Shown piece after piece: positions 34,108 through 44,558 of a stretch of 64,000 nucleotides of DNA. The position numbers were made by a program, and so were the translations under genes. The notes beneath the pieces are model-generated. The model did no database searches, was not told where the DNA came from, and saw only the letters and a program-made list of their open reading frames with translations. Position 1 is the first letter of the stretch. Each line of letters opens with the position of its first letter. The stretch is from Dasania phycosphaerae (GTDB taxonomy: Bacteria; Pseudomonadota; Gammaproteobacteria; Pseudomonadales; Dasaniaceae): the NCBI RefSeq assembly GCF_026891035.1, contig NZ_JAPTGG010000006.1, forward strand, positions 62,001-126,000, read 5' to 3'.

Positions 34108-35499
34108 TTATTGGACCTCGGTTTGTGCTGATTGCGGAAACTTATGGTTTTCCGCCTGGCGGATGATGATCTCCCCTAAGCCTAGGGTGAATAACACGCC
34201 GATTAATACTGGCCATTGCACCCCTTCGCCGGGTATGTAAATAAACAGGAATATGGTTAAACCTAGTACCGACATACAGAGGTAGGCTGCCAATTTGGCC
34301 ACGGCGTCACCACCGGGGATTTTATAGGGGCGGGGGTGGTCTGGGTCGGTTTTGCGCATGCGCACAAACGACAACAACATGCCTTGGTAAGGTAATAAGA
34401 AGATTACCGCGCTAAAGGCAAATAGCGACCAGAATAGATCTTCGTTACTGCCTGAAATAAAACCGTATAGCAGCAAGGTGGCGGTGCTTACGGCACCGGT
34501 TAGTATGGCTGCGCCTACAGGCGTGCCGCGGGTGGGGTGCTCTATGCCAAATACTTTGGGTAGCTCGCCATCGTGGGCGGCTTCCGCCGCTGCGCGGTTG
34601 CAACCCAAAGACCAGGTTACACCGTTAGAGAAGAAGGTATATAAAGCAGCAACACCTAAGGCCAGTGCCGTGGCCTGCCCTAAGGGGGATTCACCTAAAA
34701 ATAGGTATAGCGTATCCATTAAACCTTCAACTAGGTTGATGTCGCCAGCGGGTATGGCCGCCAAGATGGCGATGGTGGCAAGTATGTACAGCAGGATGAT
34801 GATAGTAGCTGATAAAAAGATGGCTTTGGGTACATCTTTAGCCGGGTTTTTCATTTCGTCACTACTGGCGCTGATCAGCTCAAAACCCAGCATGCCATAG
34901 ATGATGGCGGGGATGTATTGCAGGCTGCTGCCCAAGTCTGGCGTTAGGGTCTCCCAGTTTAAGGGGTTGGCCATGCCGTGGCTTTGGGTGTAGTTGAGGG
35001 CGCCAAAAATCAGTACTAAAAAGACCACAACTTTTAATATGGCACCGATATTGGGTACCCATTTACCTATATTAAGGGTGATAACGTTAACCCCTACGGC
35101 AATCCAGGTAAGGGCTATGCCCATCATAATCTGGCTGTTTAGCGATAGTTCGGGGTAAAACAGCTGTTTAAATATGCCGGCAAACAGGATAAAGATAGCT
35201 GGCATCCACACTGCAGTGTTAACCCAGTAGCCCCAAGTGGCTCTTGAGGCCCAGCGGCCGCCAAAGGCTTTTTTAATCCAGGCGTAAATGCCGCCCTGTT
35301 CGGGGTAGGCACAGCCCATTTCGGCGCAGATTAAAGCAAAGGGAATAAGAAAGATGCCGCAGAGAAAGACCCACCAAAAAATGCTGGAGGCACCTACAGA
35401 GGCTGCCGCCGCTAAGGTATCTAGTAATAAGATGGCTGAGACGGTAAATAGGACCAAATCTTTTTGGCCTAGCGTTTTAGTGTGATGAGGGGTGCTCAT
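34108..35499 (-). CDS. APC superfamily amino acid/amine permease
   Basis: 463 residues with twelve probable membrane helices. The helix 1 region (DLVLFTVSAILLLDTLAAAASVGASSIFWW) and GCAYPEQGGIYAWIKKAFGGRWA are typical of the amino acid-polyamine-organocation family. C-terminal motif RKTDPDHPRPYKIPGG is shared with glutamate/GABA or putrescine-type exchangers. First gene of an apparent permease-ALDH operon. Likely imports an amino acid, GABA or polyamine. Which one is not readable. Confidence 0.85.
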   Translation of the reverse strand: MSTPHHTKTLGQKDLVLFTVSAILLLDTLAAAASVGASSIFWWVFLCGIFLIPFALICAEMGCAYPEQGGIYAWIKKAFGGRWASRATWGYWVNTAVWMPAIFILFAGIFKQLFYPELSLNSQIMMGIALTWIAVGVNVITLNIGKWVPNIGAILKVVVFLVLIFGALNYTQSHGMANPLNWETLTPDLGSSLQYIPAIIYGMLGFELISASSDEMKNPAKDVPKAIFLSATIIILLYILATIAILAAIPAGDINLVEGLMDTLYLFLGESPLGQATALALGVAALYTFFSNGVTWSLGCNRAAAEAAHDGELPKVFGIEHPTRGTPVGAAILTGAVSTATLLLYGFISGSNEDLFWSLFAFSAVIFLLPYQGMLLSFVRMRKTDPDHPRPYKIPGGDAVAKLAAYLCMSVLGLTIFLFIYIPGEGVQWPVLIGVLFTLGLGEIIIRQAENHKFPQSAQTEVQ

Positions 35500-35821
35500 A
35501 GTACTCCTGGCCTTGTGGGCGTGGTAAATACTGGATTATCAAAAAAAAGGTTCTACTCTTGTTAGCGTAGCTTGGCATAGCTTTGGGAAAAATGAATTAC
35601 CCCAAAGGGGTGGTGCGTTTTTTCCTTTATATGGGCTACAGTTATGCTGACGGTGTATATCATGGAACAGTTATATGCCTAATATCTATAAAAAGAGGTC
35701 TTAAACCTTAGGGGACTATATACAGCTTGAGATGCTGATTTGGTGTGGTTTCACCATGCTAAAGCAAGTCTATAGGCTGCAATGTAGTAACAACATAACA
35801 ATGAAATATTTGAGGCAGATT
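35500..35821. promoter_or_regulatory. Divergent region, permease / TonB receptor
   Basis: 322 bases between divergently transcribed genes. GAGG at 35812-35815 precedes the receptor start. No palindrome matching the AACCGAA operator was seen. Confidence 0.4.
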
Positions 35822-38152
35822 ATGATACCTAGCACATTCATGAATGGCGCTTGTAAGTTGGCCAGTCCCAATCTAAAAAAACTTTTTAAACTCTCAGCCC
35901 TCAGTTTGGCAGTAGCTAGTACATCAGCTTACTCTAAAGTGTTGGAAGAGATGATTGTTACCGTACAAAAGCGTGAGCAAACCATGCAGGATATCCCTGT
36001 AGCGGTTTCGGCCTTTAACGGTGAAGACATGGTAAACATGGGCGTGGGCGATATTCGCGGCCTAGTTGACCTAACCCCAGGCTTTAACGGTAAAACCGAA
36101 GACAGCTTTATTGATGCCTTGGCTATACGTGGCATCGTGACCAACGACTTTGGTATAGGTGGTGATCCATCAGTTGCTATTTTTGTCGATAACGTTTGGG
36201 CTGGCCGTAACGGCGGCGTACAAATGGCGTTTTACGACATGGCTAGAGCCGAGGTTGTTAAAGGTCCACAAAGTACACTATTTGGCCGTAACGCTATCGC
36301 CGGTGGTATTAACATCGTTACCAACGAGCCTAATGAATTAGAAGAAGGTGCGATTGCGGTTACTGTCGATGAGCACGGCTACGATGCTAACGGTATGATT
36401 AACGTGCCTTTAACGGACGAGTGGTTCTTCCGTGCTGCAGCGTTTACTAAAGATGCCGATGGCTGGTTAGAAAACGTAGAGGGTGGCGATGATTTAGGTG
36501 CCAACGAAGTATTTTCTACTCGCTTGGGTTTAAAGTATGCCGGTGAAGATGTAGAAGCCGTTTTCCGTATGGGCTACGAAGATAGAGAGCAAGACGCCTC
36601 TGTTTACTGGACGCCGATTAATGGTTTGCCAGAAGATAAAGTGGCTACAGATTTAGGCTCTGACGGTTTTGATAAGAGTGAGATCTTTAGCGCACAGGCT
36701 AATGTTAGCTGGTTTATTAACTCAGATTACACCATGTTATCGGTTACCGGCTATAAAAGTTATGACTTCGATTACTTAGAGGATTATGACGGTACTAGCA
36801 GTAAAGTAAATAACTATGGCCAGCAGCAAGAAGTTGATTATATCAGCCAAGAGTTTCGCCTAGTGTATGAAGGCGAAGGTAATATCACATGGTTTGCGGG
36901 TATCAGTGCTTACCAAGAAGATATCGATGCGCGCTTTGATTATCAATATGATGAAGATGCTTTATGTGCAGCGATAAGCCAGACTGACTCTGCTGATTTC
37001 TTTGGTCCTGCAACGGGTTGTGCGGATCAAAACTTTGAGGATTATTGGGATGAAGTAACGGTTCAGGGTACTGGTAGCCAAATATCTCAAGCCGATATTC
37101 TTAGTGATAAGTCTGAAGTGTTTCTTGATACGCTAAAAAGCACCGGCTGGTCGGTATACGGCGACATTAACATGATGTTTATGGATGATCGTTTAGGCGT
37201 TACCGTGGGTGGCCGTTACACCATGGATAAGAAAGAGATGGAAATTGAAATCTTGGATTCAGGCGGTGCATTAGGCAATAACTTCGGCGTAGAGTTTTAC
37301 ACCGATGGTGCTGTAAAAGATGACGAAGAGTGGAGCGAGTTTACTCCGCGTTTAGCTGTTAACTTTGATGCAACTGATGACATCTCTGTTTACTATAACT
37401 GGGCTAAAGGCTACAAAACTGGCGGTTATTCTACCTTTGGTGTGTTAAATGATGGTGTTGATGCTAATGGCGCGGCCATAAATCCAATGCCTTTGTCTTT
37501 TGACCCCGAAGAAACCACCAACAATGAAATTGGTATGAAGTCGGTATTACTAGATGGCAGTATGCAGCTTAACCTTGCTTACTTCACTTATAAGTACACT
37601 GACTTACAGTTGATCATTTTCGAAAGTGGTGCGTCTTTAGTTAAAAACCTGGGTGAAGCTGAAACCGAAGGTGTAGAGATGGACGTAAACTGGGCGCCAG
37701 GTGAGCGCTGGAGTATACGTGCGGCTGCAGCTTGGATGGACACCGAGATCACTGAAGAGATAGAAGCTGGTGACGGTAGCAAAGGTAATAAGTTACAAAT
37801 GGCGCCAGATTTTTCGGGCTCTATTATCACTACTTACACCGTACCCGTAGAAAAGGGTGAAGTTTATGTAACCGGTACTTATATCTATCAAGGTGAAGTG
37901 TTTGGTGGACCTGGTAACTTCCAGTCAGCAAAAGTTGATGAGTGGGAGCAGATTGACCTACGCTTCGGCTACCGCAGCTACGATGAGTGGTCGGTAACCT
38001 TGTGGATAGAGAACATCACTAACGAAGAATACTTCGAGCGTGGTTGGGAAAATGCCGATGAGGATAACACCGGTGGTTACGGTGTAGTTAATAGCTTGGT
38101 ATGGCCAAACCGTCCCCGCACTGCTGGTGTTACCTTCGACATGAAGTTCTAA
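35822..38152 (+). CDS. TonB-dependent receptor
   Basis: 776 residues from ATG 35822, which has GAGG six bases upstream (an in-frame codon at 35732 gives an implausible extension). Long signal ending STSAYS, a TonB-box-like LEEMIVTV, plug domain with IRGIVTNDFGIGGDPSVAIF and GPQSTLFGRNAIAGGINI, and a barrel ending FDMKF. Outer-membrane importer. It is a close paralogue of the receptor at 39025-41490: both share the FGIGGDPS plug motif and YTDLQ barrel segment. Ligand unknown, but a set of TonB receptors beside amine catabolic genes may import a large amine-bearing compound (inference). Confidence 0.9.
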   Translation: MIPSTFMNGACKLASPNLKKLFKLSALSLAVASTSAYSKVLEEMIVTVQKREQTMQDIPVAVSAFNGEDMVNMGVGDIRGLVDLTPGFNGKTEDSFIDALAIRGIVTNDFGIGGDPSVAIFVDNVWAGRNGGVQMAFYDMARAEVVKGPQSTLFGRNAIAGGINIVTNEPNELEEGAIAVTVDEHGYDANGMINVPLTDEWFFRAAAFTKDADGWLENVEGGDDLGANEVFSTRLGLKYAGEDVEAVFRMGYEDREQDASVYWTPINGLPEDKVATDLGSDGFDKSEIFSAQANVSWFINSDYTMLSVTGYKSYDFDYLEDYDGTSSKVNNYGQQQEVDYISQEFRLVYEGEGNITWFAGISAYQEDIDARFDYQYDEDALCAAISQTDSADFFGPATGCADQNFEDYWDEVTVQGTGSQISQADILSDKSEVFLDTLKSTGWSVYGDINMMFMDDRLGVTVGGRYTMDKKEMEIEILDSGGALGNNFGVEFYTDGAVKDDEEWSEFTPRLAVNFDATDDISVYYNWAKGYKTGGYSTFGVLNDGVDANGAAINPMPLSFDPEETTNNEIGMKSVLLDGSMQLNLAYFTYKYTDLQLIIFESGASLVKNLGEAETEGVEMDVNWAPGERWSIRAAAAWMDTEITEEIEAGDGSKGNKLQMAPDFSGSIITTYTVPVEKGEVYVTGTYIYQGEVFGGPGNFQSAKVDEWEQIDLRFGYRSYDEWSVTLWIENITNEEYFERGWENADEDNTGGYGVVNSLVWPNRPRTAGVTFDMKF

Positions 38153-38198
38153 AATTTATTTTAGCCTAAGTTAATGGGCTAAAATGATTTGTACAACA

Positions 38199-38231
38199 AA
38201 AGCGAAGCTTTTATAGGCTTCGCTTTTTTTT
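38199..38231 (+). terminator. Terminator of TonB receptor
   Basis: Ten-base stem (38199-38208 with 38217-38226) around an 8-base loop, followed by eight T. Confidence 0.9.
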
Positions 38232-38287
38232 GTGCTGGTATTTTGTGATACTGATGCCATTAAAATAAAAACTAGAGATTAGTTGTT

Positions 38288-38836
38288 ATGAGTAAACCTT
38301 TTGAATTACTGTGTGCTACTGGTTTTATCACTGAGGCCGAGCAGCAGAAGCTACGCGATATCGCTTTGGATTATTGGCGCCAGGGTGTGCTAGAGGGTAA
38401 CCCCAAAGGCCCACATAGGTATAGAGCCAAAATTTGGGGTACAGAGTATTGCAATGATCTTATTAAGCGCCTGGGTGGCCGTATTATTGAGTTTTTTCAG
38501 TTACAGGGTTGCCCGGTGGATCCGCAGCTGGGGTGGATTATTTCCCTTATAGAAAAAGGTGGCCAGGTACACCCGCATTACGATAAATACCCCTACCATG
38601 ATGAATATAAAGCCAAGCATGTGCGCTGTAATATTATGGTGGATAAAGAAAACGCCAGTGGTAATCCCGTTATTGAAGGGCAAATAGTTGATGTGCCTGA
38701 GCGAGCAGTATGGGGCTTTTTCCCCAGTGAGGCCGAGCATGCCACCCAATTAGTGGATGTGAGTAGGCCGCGTATAGTGTTTCAGTTTGGGTTTGTGGTG
38801 CCGGAGGATTATCATTTTCCGCATAGCGGTAAATGA
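38288..38836 (+). CDS. 2OG-Fe(II) oxygenase-like protein
   Basis: 182 residues. HxD pair H97-Y-D99 (VHPHYDKY), distal H151 (EAEHATQ) and R162 (RPRIVFQFGF) give the complete iron and 2-oxoglutarate site, as in the aspartyl/asparaginyl hydroxylase-like branch. Located between two TonB receptors, downstream of a terminator, so it has its own promoter. May hydroxylate an imported ligand or a siderophore-like amino acid (inference). Confidence 0.75.
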   Translation: MSKPFELLCATGFITEAEQQKLRDIALDYWRQGVLEGNPKGPHRYRAKIWGTEYCNDLIKRLGGRIIEFFQLQGCPVDPQLGWIISLIEKGGQVHPHYDKYPYHDEYKAKHVRCNIMVDKENASGNPVIEGQIVDVPERAVWGFFPSEAEHATQLVDVSRPRIVFQFGFVVPEDYHFPHSGK

Positions 38837-38941
38837 TAAGTGGCAAGCTTTAAGTGGTAAGTTGCAAGTAATAAAGATGAGATAAGATCCGTTTGTTCTT
38901 GGGGCTTGCCGCTTGATGCTTAGAGCTGCCCGCAGGGCATA

Positions 38942-38977
38942 AAAAAGGGCGATAACTGTAAAGTTATCGCCCTTTTT
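38942..38977. terminator. Bidirectional terminator between convergent genes
   Basis: GGGCGATAAC (38947-38956), loop TGTAAA, GTTATCGCCC (38963-38972), flanked by A-run and T-run, so it works on both strands. Confidence 0.95.
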
Positions 38978-39024
38978 AAAATGAGGTTACTAGCGGCTAG
39001 AGGCTAACCGCTAGTGACTGGGTT

Positions 39025-41490
39025 TTACTCCCACTCGTAACCAAAGTTAACACCGAAAGTACGTGGGCGTTTTTGACCAAAGAAATGAGCGGGTAAAATA
39101 CCGCCATTGTTGTTTTGGCCATCCCAACCTTCTTCATCGGTTAAGTTTTCTACGTACATGCCAACGTTCCAGCCGTTGTCAGAGAAGAAACCGTAGCGGA
39201 AAGCCGCTTCGAACTGAGTGTCGATTTCAGTTTCTTTCAGACCTTCCCAGCCGCCGCCACGTGAAGACTCACCGAATACTTCTAGGCTACCTTTTAGCTC
39301 ACCACCGTCTACTGGCAGTCTGTGGTTAATAACCACGGCGCCAGAGTACTCAGGTGCCCAGAATAGTGGGCTCTTCTCGCAGCCATTTACATCGGCTAAC
39401 CCACAGATAGATTGAAGCTTGGTGGCTTCGCTATCTAAGTAAGATAGGGCAAGGTAAATGCTAAAGTTGTCATTGATAGGCGCTGTAACCGTACCTTCTA
39501 GACCGAAGCTTTCAGATTCACCCACATTTTTTACTGTGGCTGCACCTTGGTCGGTGGCGGTTACTACTTGTAGATCGGTGTACTCGTAGTAGAACGCAGT
39601 TAAGCTAACGTCAGCACGGCCATCAAATAGCGTGTCTTTGTAGCCTATCTCGTAAGAATCTACGACTTCAGGATCAAATAAAATACCACCGTAGCCTTCG
39701 CCTTGCTTGATATCTACGTCATTGATGGGATTGCCGTTTTTGTCTACGCCTAGGCCGTAACCTGCGGGTGTACCATCAGGGCCGGCGATACCAAAGCTGG
39801 CATAGCCACCGGCTTTATAGCCTTCAGTGAAGCTGGCGTATAGCATGGCTTCATCGGTAGGGCGGTAACGTACAATGACGCGGGTTTGGGTGTCAGTCCA
39901 CTCTTCGGTTGGGCCGGTAACAGTGCCGTCAGTAGAGAAACCGTAAGCCCAGTAGTTGCCCAGTTCGCTTTCAGGTGTTGGTACATTGATACCAAAGGTT
40001 TTTTCATCGTAGGTGTGACGAATACCAACTTCAGCTTCCCACTGCTCATTGATCTGGTAGCCTAAGTTGGCGTATACAGACCAGCCTTCGTATTCACCAG
40101 TGATGGTGCCTCGCTCTTCTAACAAGCCGTTGGCGCTGGGCGTGAAAGGTGAGCCATAGTAAGCGTATAAATCCGCACAGCCGGTAAATGTGGTTTGTGA
40201 GTAGCCATAATACTCGGCGTAATAGGCGCCGTAGTACTGACACATATGGTCTTCAGAAGAGTTAAGAATAAACTCGGTTTCGATTTCTTCTTTATAGTAA
40301 GAGGCACCGGCATACCAAGATAATGCACCATCGGTATTAGAGGTTAAGCGCAGCTCTTGCTGGAAGTAATCGCCTGTTTGATCTTGGCCGTAGTTACTTA
40401 AATACAGAGGTGTGCCATCGTAGTCTTCGGTGTAGAAGTAATCGTGATCTTTATAACCTGTGTTAGAGGTTAAAGTGGCAAAGTCAAAATCGTATTCGAT
40501 TTTTAAGCCTAAGGTTAAAATTTCGGCATCGTCATCGTCGCCTTGGCCAATATCGCTGTCTAGAGCAAACTCACCGCCCTTAAGTGGCTGTAATTGAGGA
40601 ATGGCTGCAGTAAGCGCATCCCAGGCATCGCCTTCCTGTACGGCGCGATAAACAGAGCCCGATTGGTTGCGCTCTTCGTATTCAACGAAAGTTTGCACCA
40701 TTAGTTGGTCTTTTTCGTAAGTGGTTGAGAAGCGCAGAGCTGCCTTCTCATGCTCAATCATGTCGTCGCCGTTGTAGTTATAAAACTCAGAAACTGGGTT
40801 GGGCATAGATTGGCTTAAGCTGTTGCCGTCGTATTTATTTTCTATTACACCATCTTCATGAGAGTAATAGGCAGCAACGCGCATAGCGAAGTTGTCATTG
40901 ACGGGGATGTTTTGGGCACCCTCAATAGTGCGGCGATCGTTTTCAGCGAGGTCTACATCAACATAGCCATCGGTACCGCCAATTTGCGCTTTTTGCGTGT
41001 GTACGCTGAATGCACCACCTATAGAGTTACGGCCAAATAGGAAACCTTGTGGGCCACGTAGTATCTCAGAACGCTCCATATCGAAAAGCGAGGTTACCGC
41101 TGAGCCGTTACGGCCTTCGTATAAGTCGTTTTTAAAGAAGGCTGCTGATGGATCACCGCCGATACCGAAATCCTGGGTACGTATACCGCGGATGCTGATG
41201 GCATCAATAAAACTGTCTTGGCTGTTACCGGTAACGCCTGGGGTGAATGATACTAAGTCTTTTACGTCATCCATGTTTACGTCTTTGGTGAAGTTACCAG
41301 AGAACGCGGTAATCGCTAGGGGTACGTCTTGTACAGATTCTGAACGTTTGGTTGCTGTTACCATTACTTCTTCTAGCTCTTGTGCAAAAGCAGAAGGGGT
41401 AAGGGACGTAGCCATAATTGACCCGGCAATTGCCGCGGCTAATTTTGACTTCCTGGCCCGAATAACTCGGGGAGATGATTTCATAGTCAT
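39025..41490 (-). CDS. TonB-dependent receptor
   Basis: 821 residues from ATG 41490 (AGGA upstream; codons further 5' lack support). Signal ending PSAFAQ, TonB-box LEEVMVTA, plug with IRGIRTQDFGIGGDPSAAFF and GPQGFLFGRNSIGGAFSV, and barrel ending NFGYEWE. Paralogue of the receptor at 35822-38152 on the opposite strand, forming a convergent pair around the 2OG oxygenase. Ligand unknown. Confidence 0.9.
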   Translation of the reverse strand: MTMKSSPRVIRARKSKLAAAIAGSIMATSLTPSAFAQELEEVMVTATKRSESVQDVPLAITAFSGNFTKDVNMDDVKDLVSFTPGVTGNSQDSFIDAISIRGIRTQDFGIGGDPSAAFFKNDLYEGRNGSAVTSLFDMERSEILRGPQGFLFGRNSIGGAFSVHTQKAQIGGTDGYVDVDLAENDRRTIEGAQNIPVNDNFAMRVAAYYSHEDGVIENKYDGNSLSQSMPNPVSEFYNYNGDDMIEHEKAALRFSTTYEKDQLMVQTFVEYEERNQSGSVYRAVQEGDAWDALTAAIPQLQPLKGGEFALDSDIGQGDDDDAEILTLGLKIEYDFDFATLTSNTGYKDHDYFYTEDYDGTPLYLSNYGQDQTGDYFQQELRLTSNTDGALSWYAGASYYKEEIETEFILNSSEDHMCQYYGAYYAEYYGYSQTTFTGCADLYAYYGSPFTPSANGLLEERGTITGEYEGWSVYANLGYQINEQWEAEVGIRHTYDEKTFGINVPTPESELGNYWAYGFSTDGTVTGPTEEWTDTQTRVIVRYRPTDEAMLYASFTEGYKAGGYASFGIAGPDGTPAGYGLGVDKNGNPINDVDIKQGEGYGGILFDPEVVDSYEIGYKDTLFDGRADVSLTAFYYEYTDLQVVTATDQGAATVKNVGESESFGLEGTVTAPINDNFSIYLALSYLDSEATKLQSICGLADVNGCEKSPLFWAPEYSGAVVINHRLPVDGGELKGSLEVFGESSRGGGWEGLKETEIDTQFEAAFRYGFFSDNGWNVGMYVENLTDEEGWDGQNNNGGILPAHFFGQKRPRTFGVNFGYEWE

Positions 41491-41716
41491 AACTATCCTC
41501 ACTGACCTTTAGTTTTATTGTTGTAGTTTTTGGCGTTGATTTATTGGTTTTATTTAAAAGAGCCCTAAGGGAGGCTTTTAAACATGGTACTCAGTGCAGC
41601 CCTTGATTTAGCGGTATTTCACTACATCAATATGCATAAGTAACTGCGCAAGATAACGAATACCCTTAAAAGGTTATATACCCCTTGGGTGTAGGTTTGT
41701 GTGAATATTTGGCATT

Positions 41717-43315
41717 TTAATCGTCGATAGGCACCCCCTGTTCACGTAGTGTGCTAAGCATGGTTGATAATTGTGATTCATAACGCTTCCAGCGCCCTAT
41801 AGAGCGGGTATGGGCGGGTTCGCGCACCTGCACAGAGCTGGCAGTGGATACTGCGGCTTTTTGCTGGTGAAAATTTAAGCAGGCGTCTTCCCAAGGGAGC
41901 TCTAAAAAGTCTATTAAGGCTCTGGCATTGGGCTCTAGGTTACTGGCGGTAGCTTCGTAGGAAATGTCAAAAAATTGCCCCGGGAAGCGTTCGCGCCATA
42001 CACCCATCAGGTGACGGTAGCGGGCGTGATGCCTGGCCATTTCGGCCTGATCGTAGGAGTGTAGATAGGCATCGGCAAATAATTGTTTATAGCTGGCAAA
42101 ACAGGCGTCCATGGGGTTGCGAGTTAAATGCACTATTTTGGCATTGGGTAGAGCCTTTAAGATTAAAGGAATCATCATGTAGTTTTGCGGCAGCTTATCA
42201 ACAAAGCGCGGTTTGCCCCCAGATAGTTTTGCAGTGGTTTGTGAGTACAGGCCACCTATTTTTTCTGGATCTAGCAGAATGGCATCTTTAAATAGTTGTG
42301 GTGAAAAACGACGCGGGTCTTGGTGATTGCTCAGCCTGCGTATAGCCAAGCCAAATTGTTGTAACTCACCAGCTGACTGTACCTGTGAATGGCTAGTGAT
42401 AATTCTTTCTACTAAGGTGGTGCCGGTGCGTGGCTGCCCTAGGACGAATATAGGGGCGTTGTTGCTATGGCCGCTTTTGGCTTGTTCGAACCATTCTTTA
42501 GTGAAAGTGTTTTCAATATGCTTGAAAGTCTCTATTTCATGAGCTTCGTCAAACTCTACTGTTTTGCGCCTGGCTTCAGCGCCTTTACTAAATGCTTCGA
42601 AAGCCTTGTCCCATTCCTGTAGATCTTCGTATTCTTTACCCATAGCATAAAAGTAAAAGGGTAGTGCCCGGGGGTGAATATTTTTTTGCGCAGCTAGCGA
42701 TTGCATGGTCTCTATATGCTTGCTGTCTGTTGCTTTTTTGGCGCCAGATAAGGACCAGTGAGCCTGAGGGCTGTTAGGCTGGATATTAAGGATGCTTTCT
42801 AGGACGGTTTCAGATTCTTTTAGCTTGCCATGATAAACCAGGTTGTTGGCATAATTAAGCATATAAGGCGGGTGATTCGGTTGTAGCTCTATGGCTTTTT
42901 GGAAGCACTTTTGAGCGCTTTCATGCTCGCCCATTTGAGATAGCACGGTGCCTAATAAATCATGGACCATGGGGTCATTGCTGGGATGCTTTAGTGCTTG
43001 TTTTAACGCATTGTCAGCTAGATTAATCTGGCCATCAGACATGCAGAGTTTGGCTATTTGCGCCCACGCGGCGGGGTGGTTGTTTTGTAATTTTGTTACG
43101 GAGTTGAAGGCTTGAAAGGCGGTTTTTCTATCCTGCCCCTCTAATGCAACTAGGCCCACTAAAAAATGTGCTTGCACTAAATCTGGCTTGATGTGTATGG
43201 CTCTTTGGCAGCAGTCAGCGGCTTCTCGAATTCTACCTTGGGTTAAGTGTTCAAACCCCTGCTTTAAAAGTTGTTGCAGCATCTGCTGCTCATTCATTTT
43301 AATTTGTGTATTCAT
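41717..43315 (-). CDS. TPR-repeat sulfotransferase
   Basis: 532 residues. The first 250 or so hold at least five tetratricopeptide repeats. The rest is a PAPS-dependent sulfotransferase with the 5'-phosphosulfate loop GQPRTGTT (293-300) and the 3'-phosphate motif LTRNPMDACFASY (397-409). Such fusions sulfonate proteins or metabolites. It starts 11 bases after the LuxR-type gene, on the same strand, so the regulator probably controls it. The natural acceptor is unknown. Confidence 0.85.
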   Translation of the reverse strand: MNTQIKMNEQQMLQQLLKQGFEHLTQGRIREAADCCQRAIHIKPDLVQAHFLVGLVALEGQDRKTAFQAFNSVTKLQNNHPAAWAQIAKLCMSDGQINLADNALKQALKHPSNDPMVHDLLGTVLSQMGEHESAQKCFQKAIELQPNHPPYMLNYANNLVYHGKLKESETVLESILNIQPNSPQAHWSLSGAKKATDSKHIETMQSLAAQKNIHPRALPFYFYAMGKEYEDLQEWDKAFEAFSKGAEARRKTVEFDEAHEIETFKHIENTFTKEWFEQAKSGHSNNAPIFVLGQPRTGTTLVERIITSHSQVQSAGELQQFGLAIRRLSNHQDPRRFSPQLFKDAILLDPEKIGGLYSQTTAKLSGGKPRFVDKLPQNYMMIPLILKALPNAKIVHLTRNPMDACFASYKQLFADAYLHSYDQAEMARHHARYRHLMGVWRERFPGQFFDISYEATASNLEPNARALIDFLELPWEDACLNFHQQKAAVSTASSVQVREPAHTRSIGRWKRYESQLSTMLSTLREQGVPIDD

Positions 43316-43326
43316 AATAATTCTTT

Positions 43327-44175
43327 TTATAAGTAGTCTGATAAGGTGTCGCCACCTTTGTATTCATCTATGCTCATGAGGGAGTCTAAGAAGAGGTGGA
43401 ATAGTTCAGACTGTGAGTTGATATCTAGTTTGGCGTAGGCATGCTTTTTATGTAGCTTGACTGTTTCGTTAGAAATGGAAAGCTTTTCTGCCATGGCTTT
43501 GGTGCTATAGCCACGCAAGACTTTGTTGATGACCTGGCTTTCTCGTTCTGTGAGTATGCTGTTGCCAAAGCAATCTAGTGCCGATTGTAAAGGTTTGCGC
43601 AGGTTTTTGTGGCTGGCGGGGGCGGGATTGCTACCATCCCCCCAATGTTTTGTGCTAATGGATTGCACAAAGGGGAGTAAGTCTTTTAGGGTGTTTAAGT
43701 CTTTTTTGTAAAACTTTTCTTTGCTGGTGGTTTTGTTAAGTGAAATATTGATAAAACTATTGTCGCCTACAGGTAGTACATAGCCACACTCATCATGTAC
43801 GCCCGAAAGCCGAAAATAGGTGTTGTAGTATTCGGTTTTTTTGAAGGCGCTAGGTGCTAGCTCTTTAAGTGAAAAAAATCCGTAGTTTTTATCGAAGCCT
43901 GCTAAATAGTATGGGTCTAGTAAAAATGCGCCCTTTATATGTATGTCTAGGTTAATGCTGCCGCCTTTGTCAGGGGAGTCAAAATAGTCTACCTGTGGCA
44001 TTTTTCCATCGGGGTATAGGAAGATGGTGCCGTCATTGGCGGCCGTTAATGCCTTAAGCATTTTGATCAGCTTGCTGGGGAAGTCGCTGTTGCCTACGCT
44101 CTCGACCAGCTCGGCTGAGTGCTGACTAAAGCGGCTAAATAATGATGCTGTGGTGTTGCTGTTGGTATTATTCAT
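43327..44175 (-). CDS. LuxR-type HTH regulator
   Basis: 282 residues. C-terminal NarL/LuxR-type HTH (about 212-275, LTERESQVINKVLRGYSTKAMAEKL and ETVKLHKKHAYAKL). The N-terminal 200 residues are a single globular domain without receiver aspartates, probably a ligand-sensing module; no autoinducer motif could be recognised. Cotranscribed with the TPR-sulfotransferase. Confidence 0.8.
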   Translation of the reverse strand: MNNTNSNTTASLFSRFSQHSAELVESVGNSDFPSKLIKMLKALTAANDGTIFLYPDGKMPQVDYFDSPDKGGSINLDIHIKGAFLLDPYYLAGFDKNYGFFSLKELAPSAFKKTEYYNTYFRLSGVHDECGYVLPVGDNSFINISLNKTTSKEKFYKKDLNTLKDLLPFVQSISTKHWGDGSNPAPASHKNLRKPLQSALDCFGNSILTERESQVINKVLRGYSTKAMAEKLSISNETVKLHKKHAYAKLDINSQSELFHLFLDSLMSIDEYKGGDTLSDYL

Positions 44176-44558
44176 AACAATAAGTGGGGAGCCTGTTTAT
44201 TGTTGTATTAATAGTTTTAAACCTGTGCGCCTTATATTACCAAAGAGCATTAGTGTTGTTAGTGGCACTTTGTTCTGTCCGTGGGCAGCGCCCAAGCTGG
44301 CAATCATTAACGCGAGGTTTAGATTATGCCTTGAAAATGGTGCTAGTTACTCAGCCTAGTCTGTTGCTTGTGTTCAGGGCTGGGCACGCTAAATTGATTT
44401 TTTACTGTCCCTGTGTGCAGGCATTGTCCCTATTGTGGTTATATTGCCTTAGCTGCTGGGTGGGGTGCAACGGTTTAATAAAGTCTAGCGCGGTAATAAG
44501 CGTGTTTGCCGAGTATAAGCTTTATTAAACGTCACTGTAGTGATGCCCAGCAATAGTG
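44176..44558. other. Gap of 383 bases, no feature recognised
   Basis: Lies between two minus-strand genes. Overlapping short frames on the plus strand lack SD sites and family resemblance. It presumably holds the promoter of the LuxR gene. Confidence 0.4.
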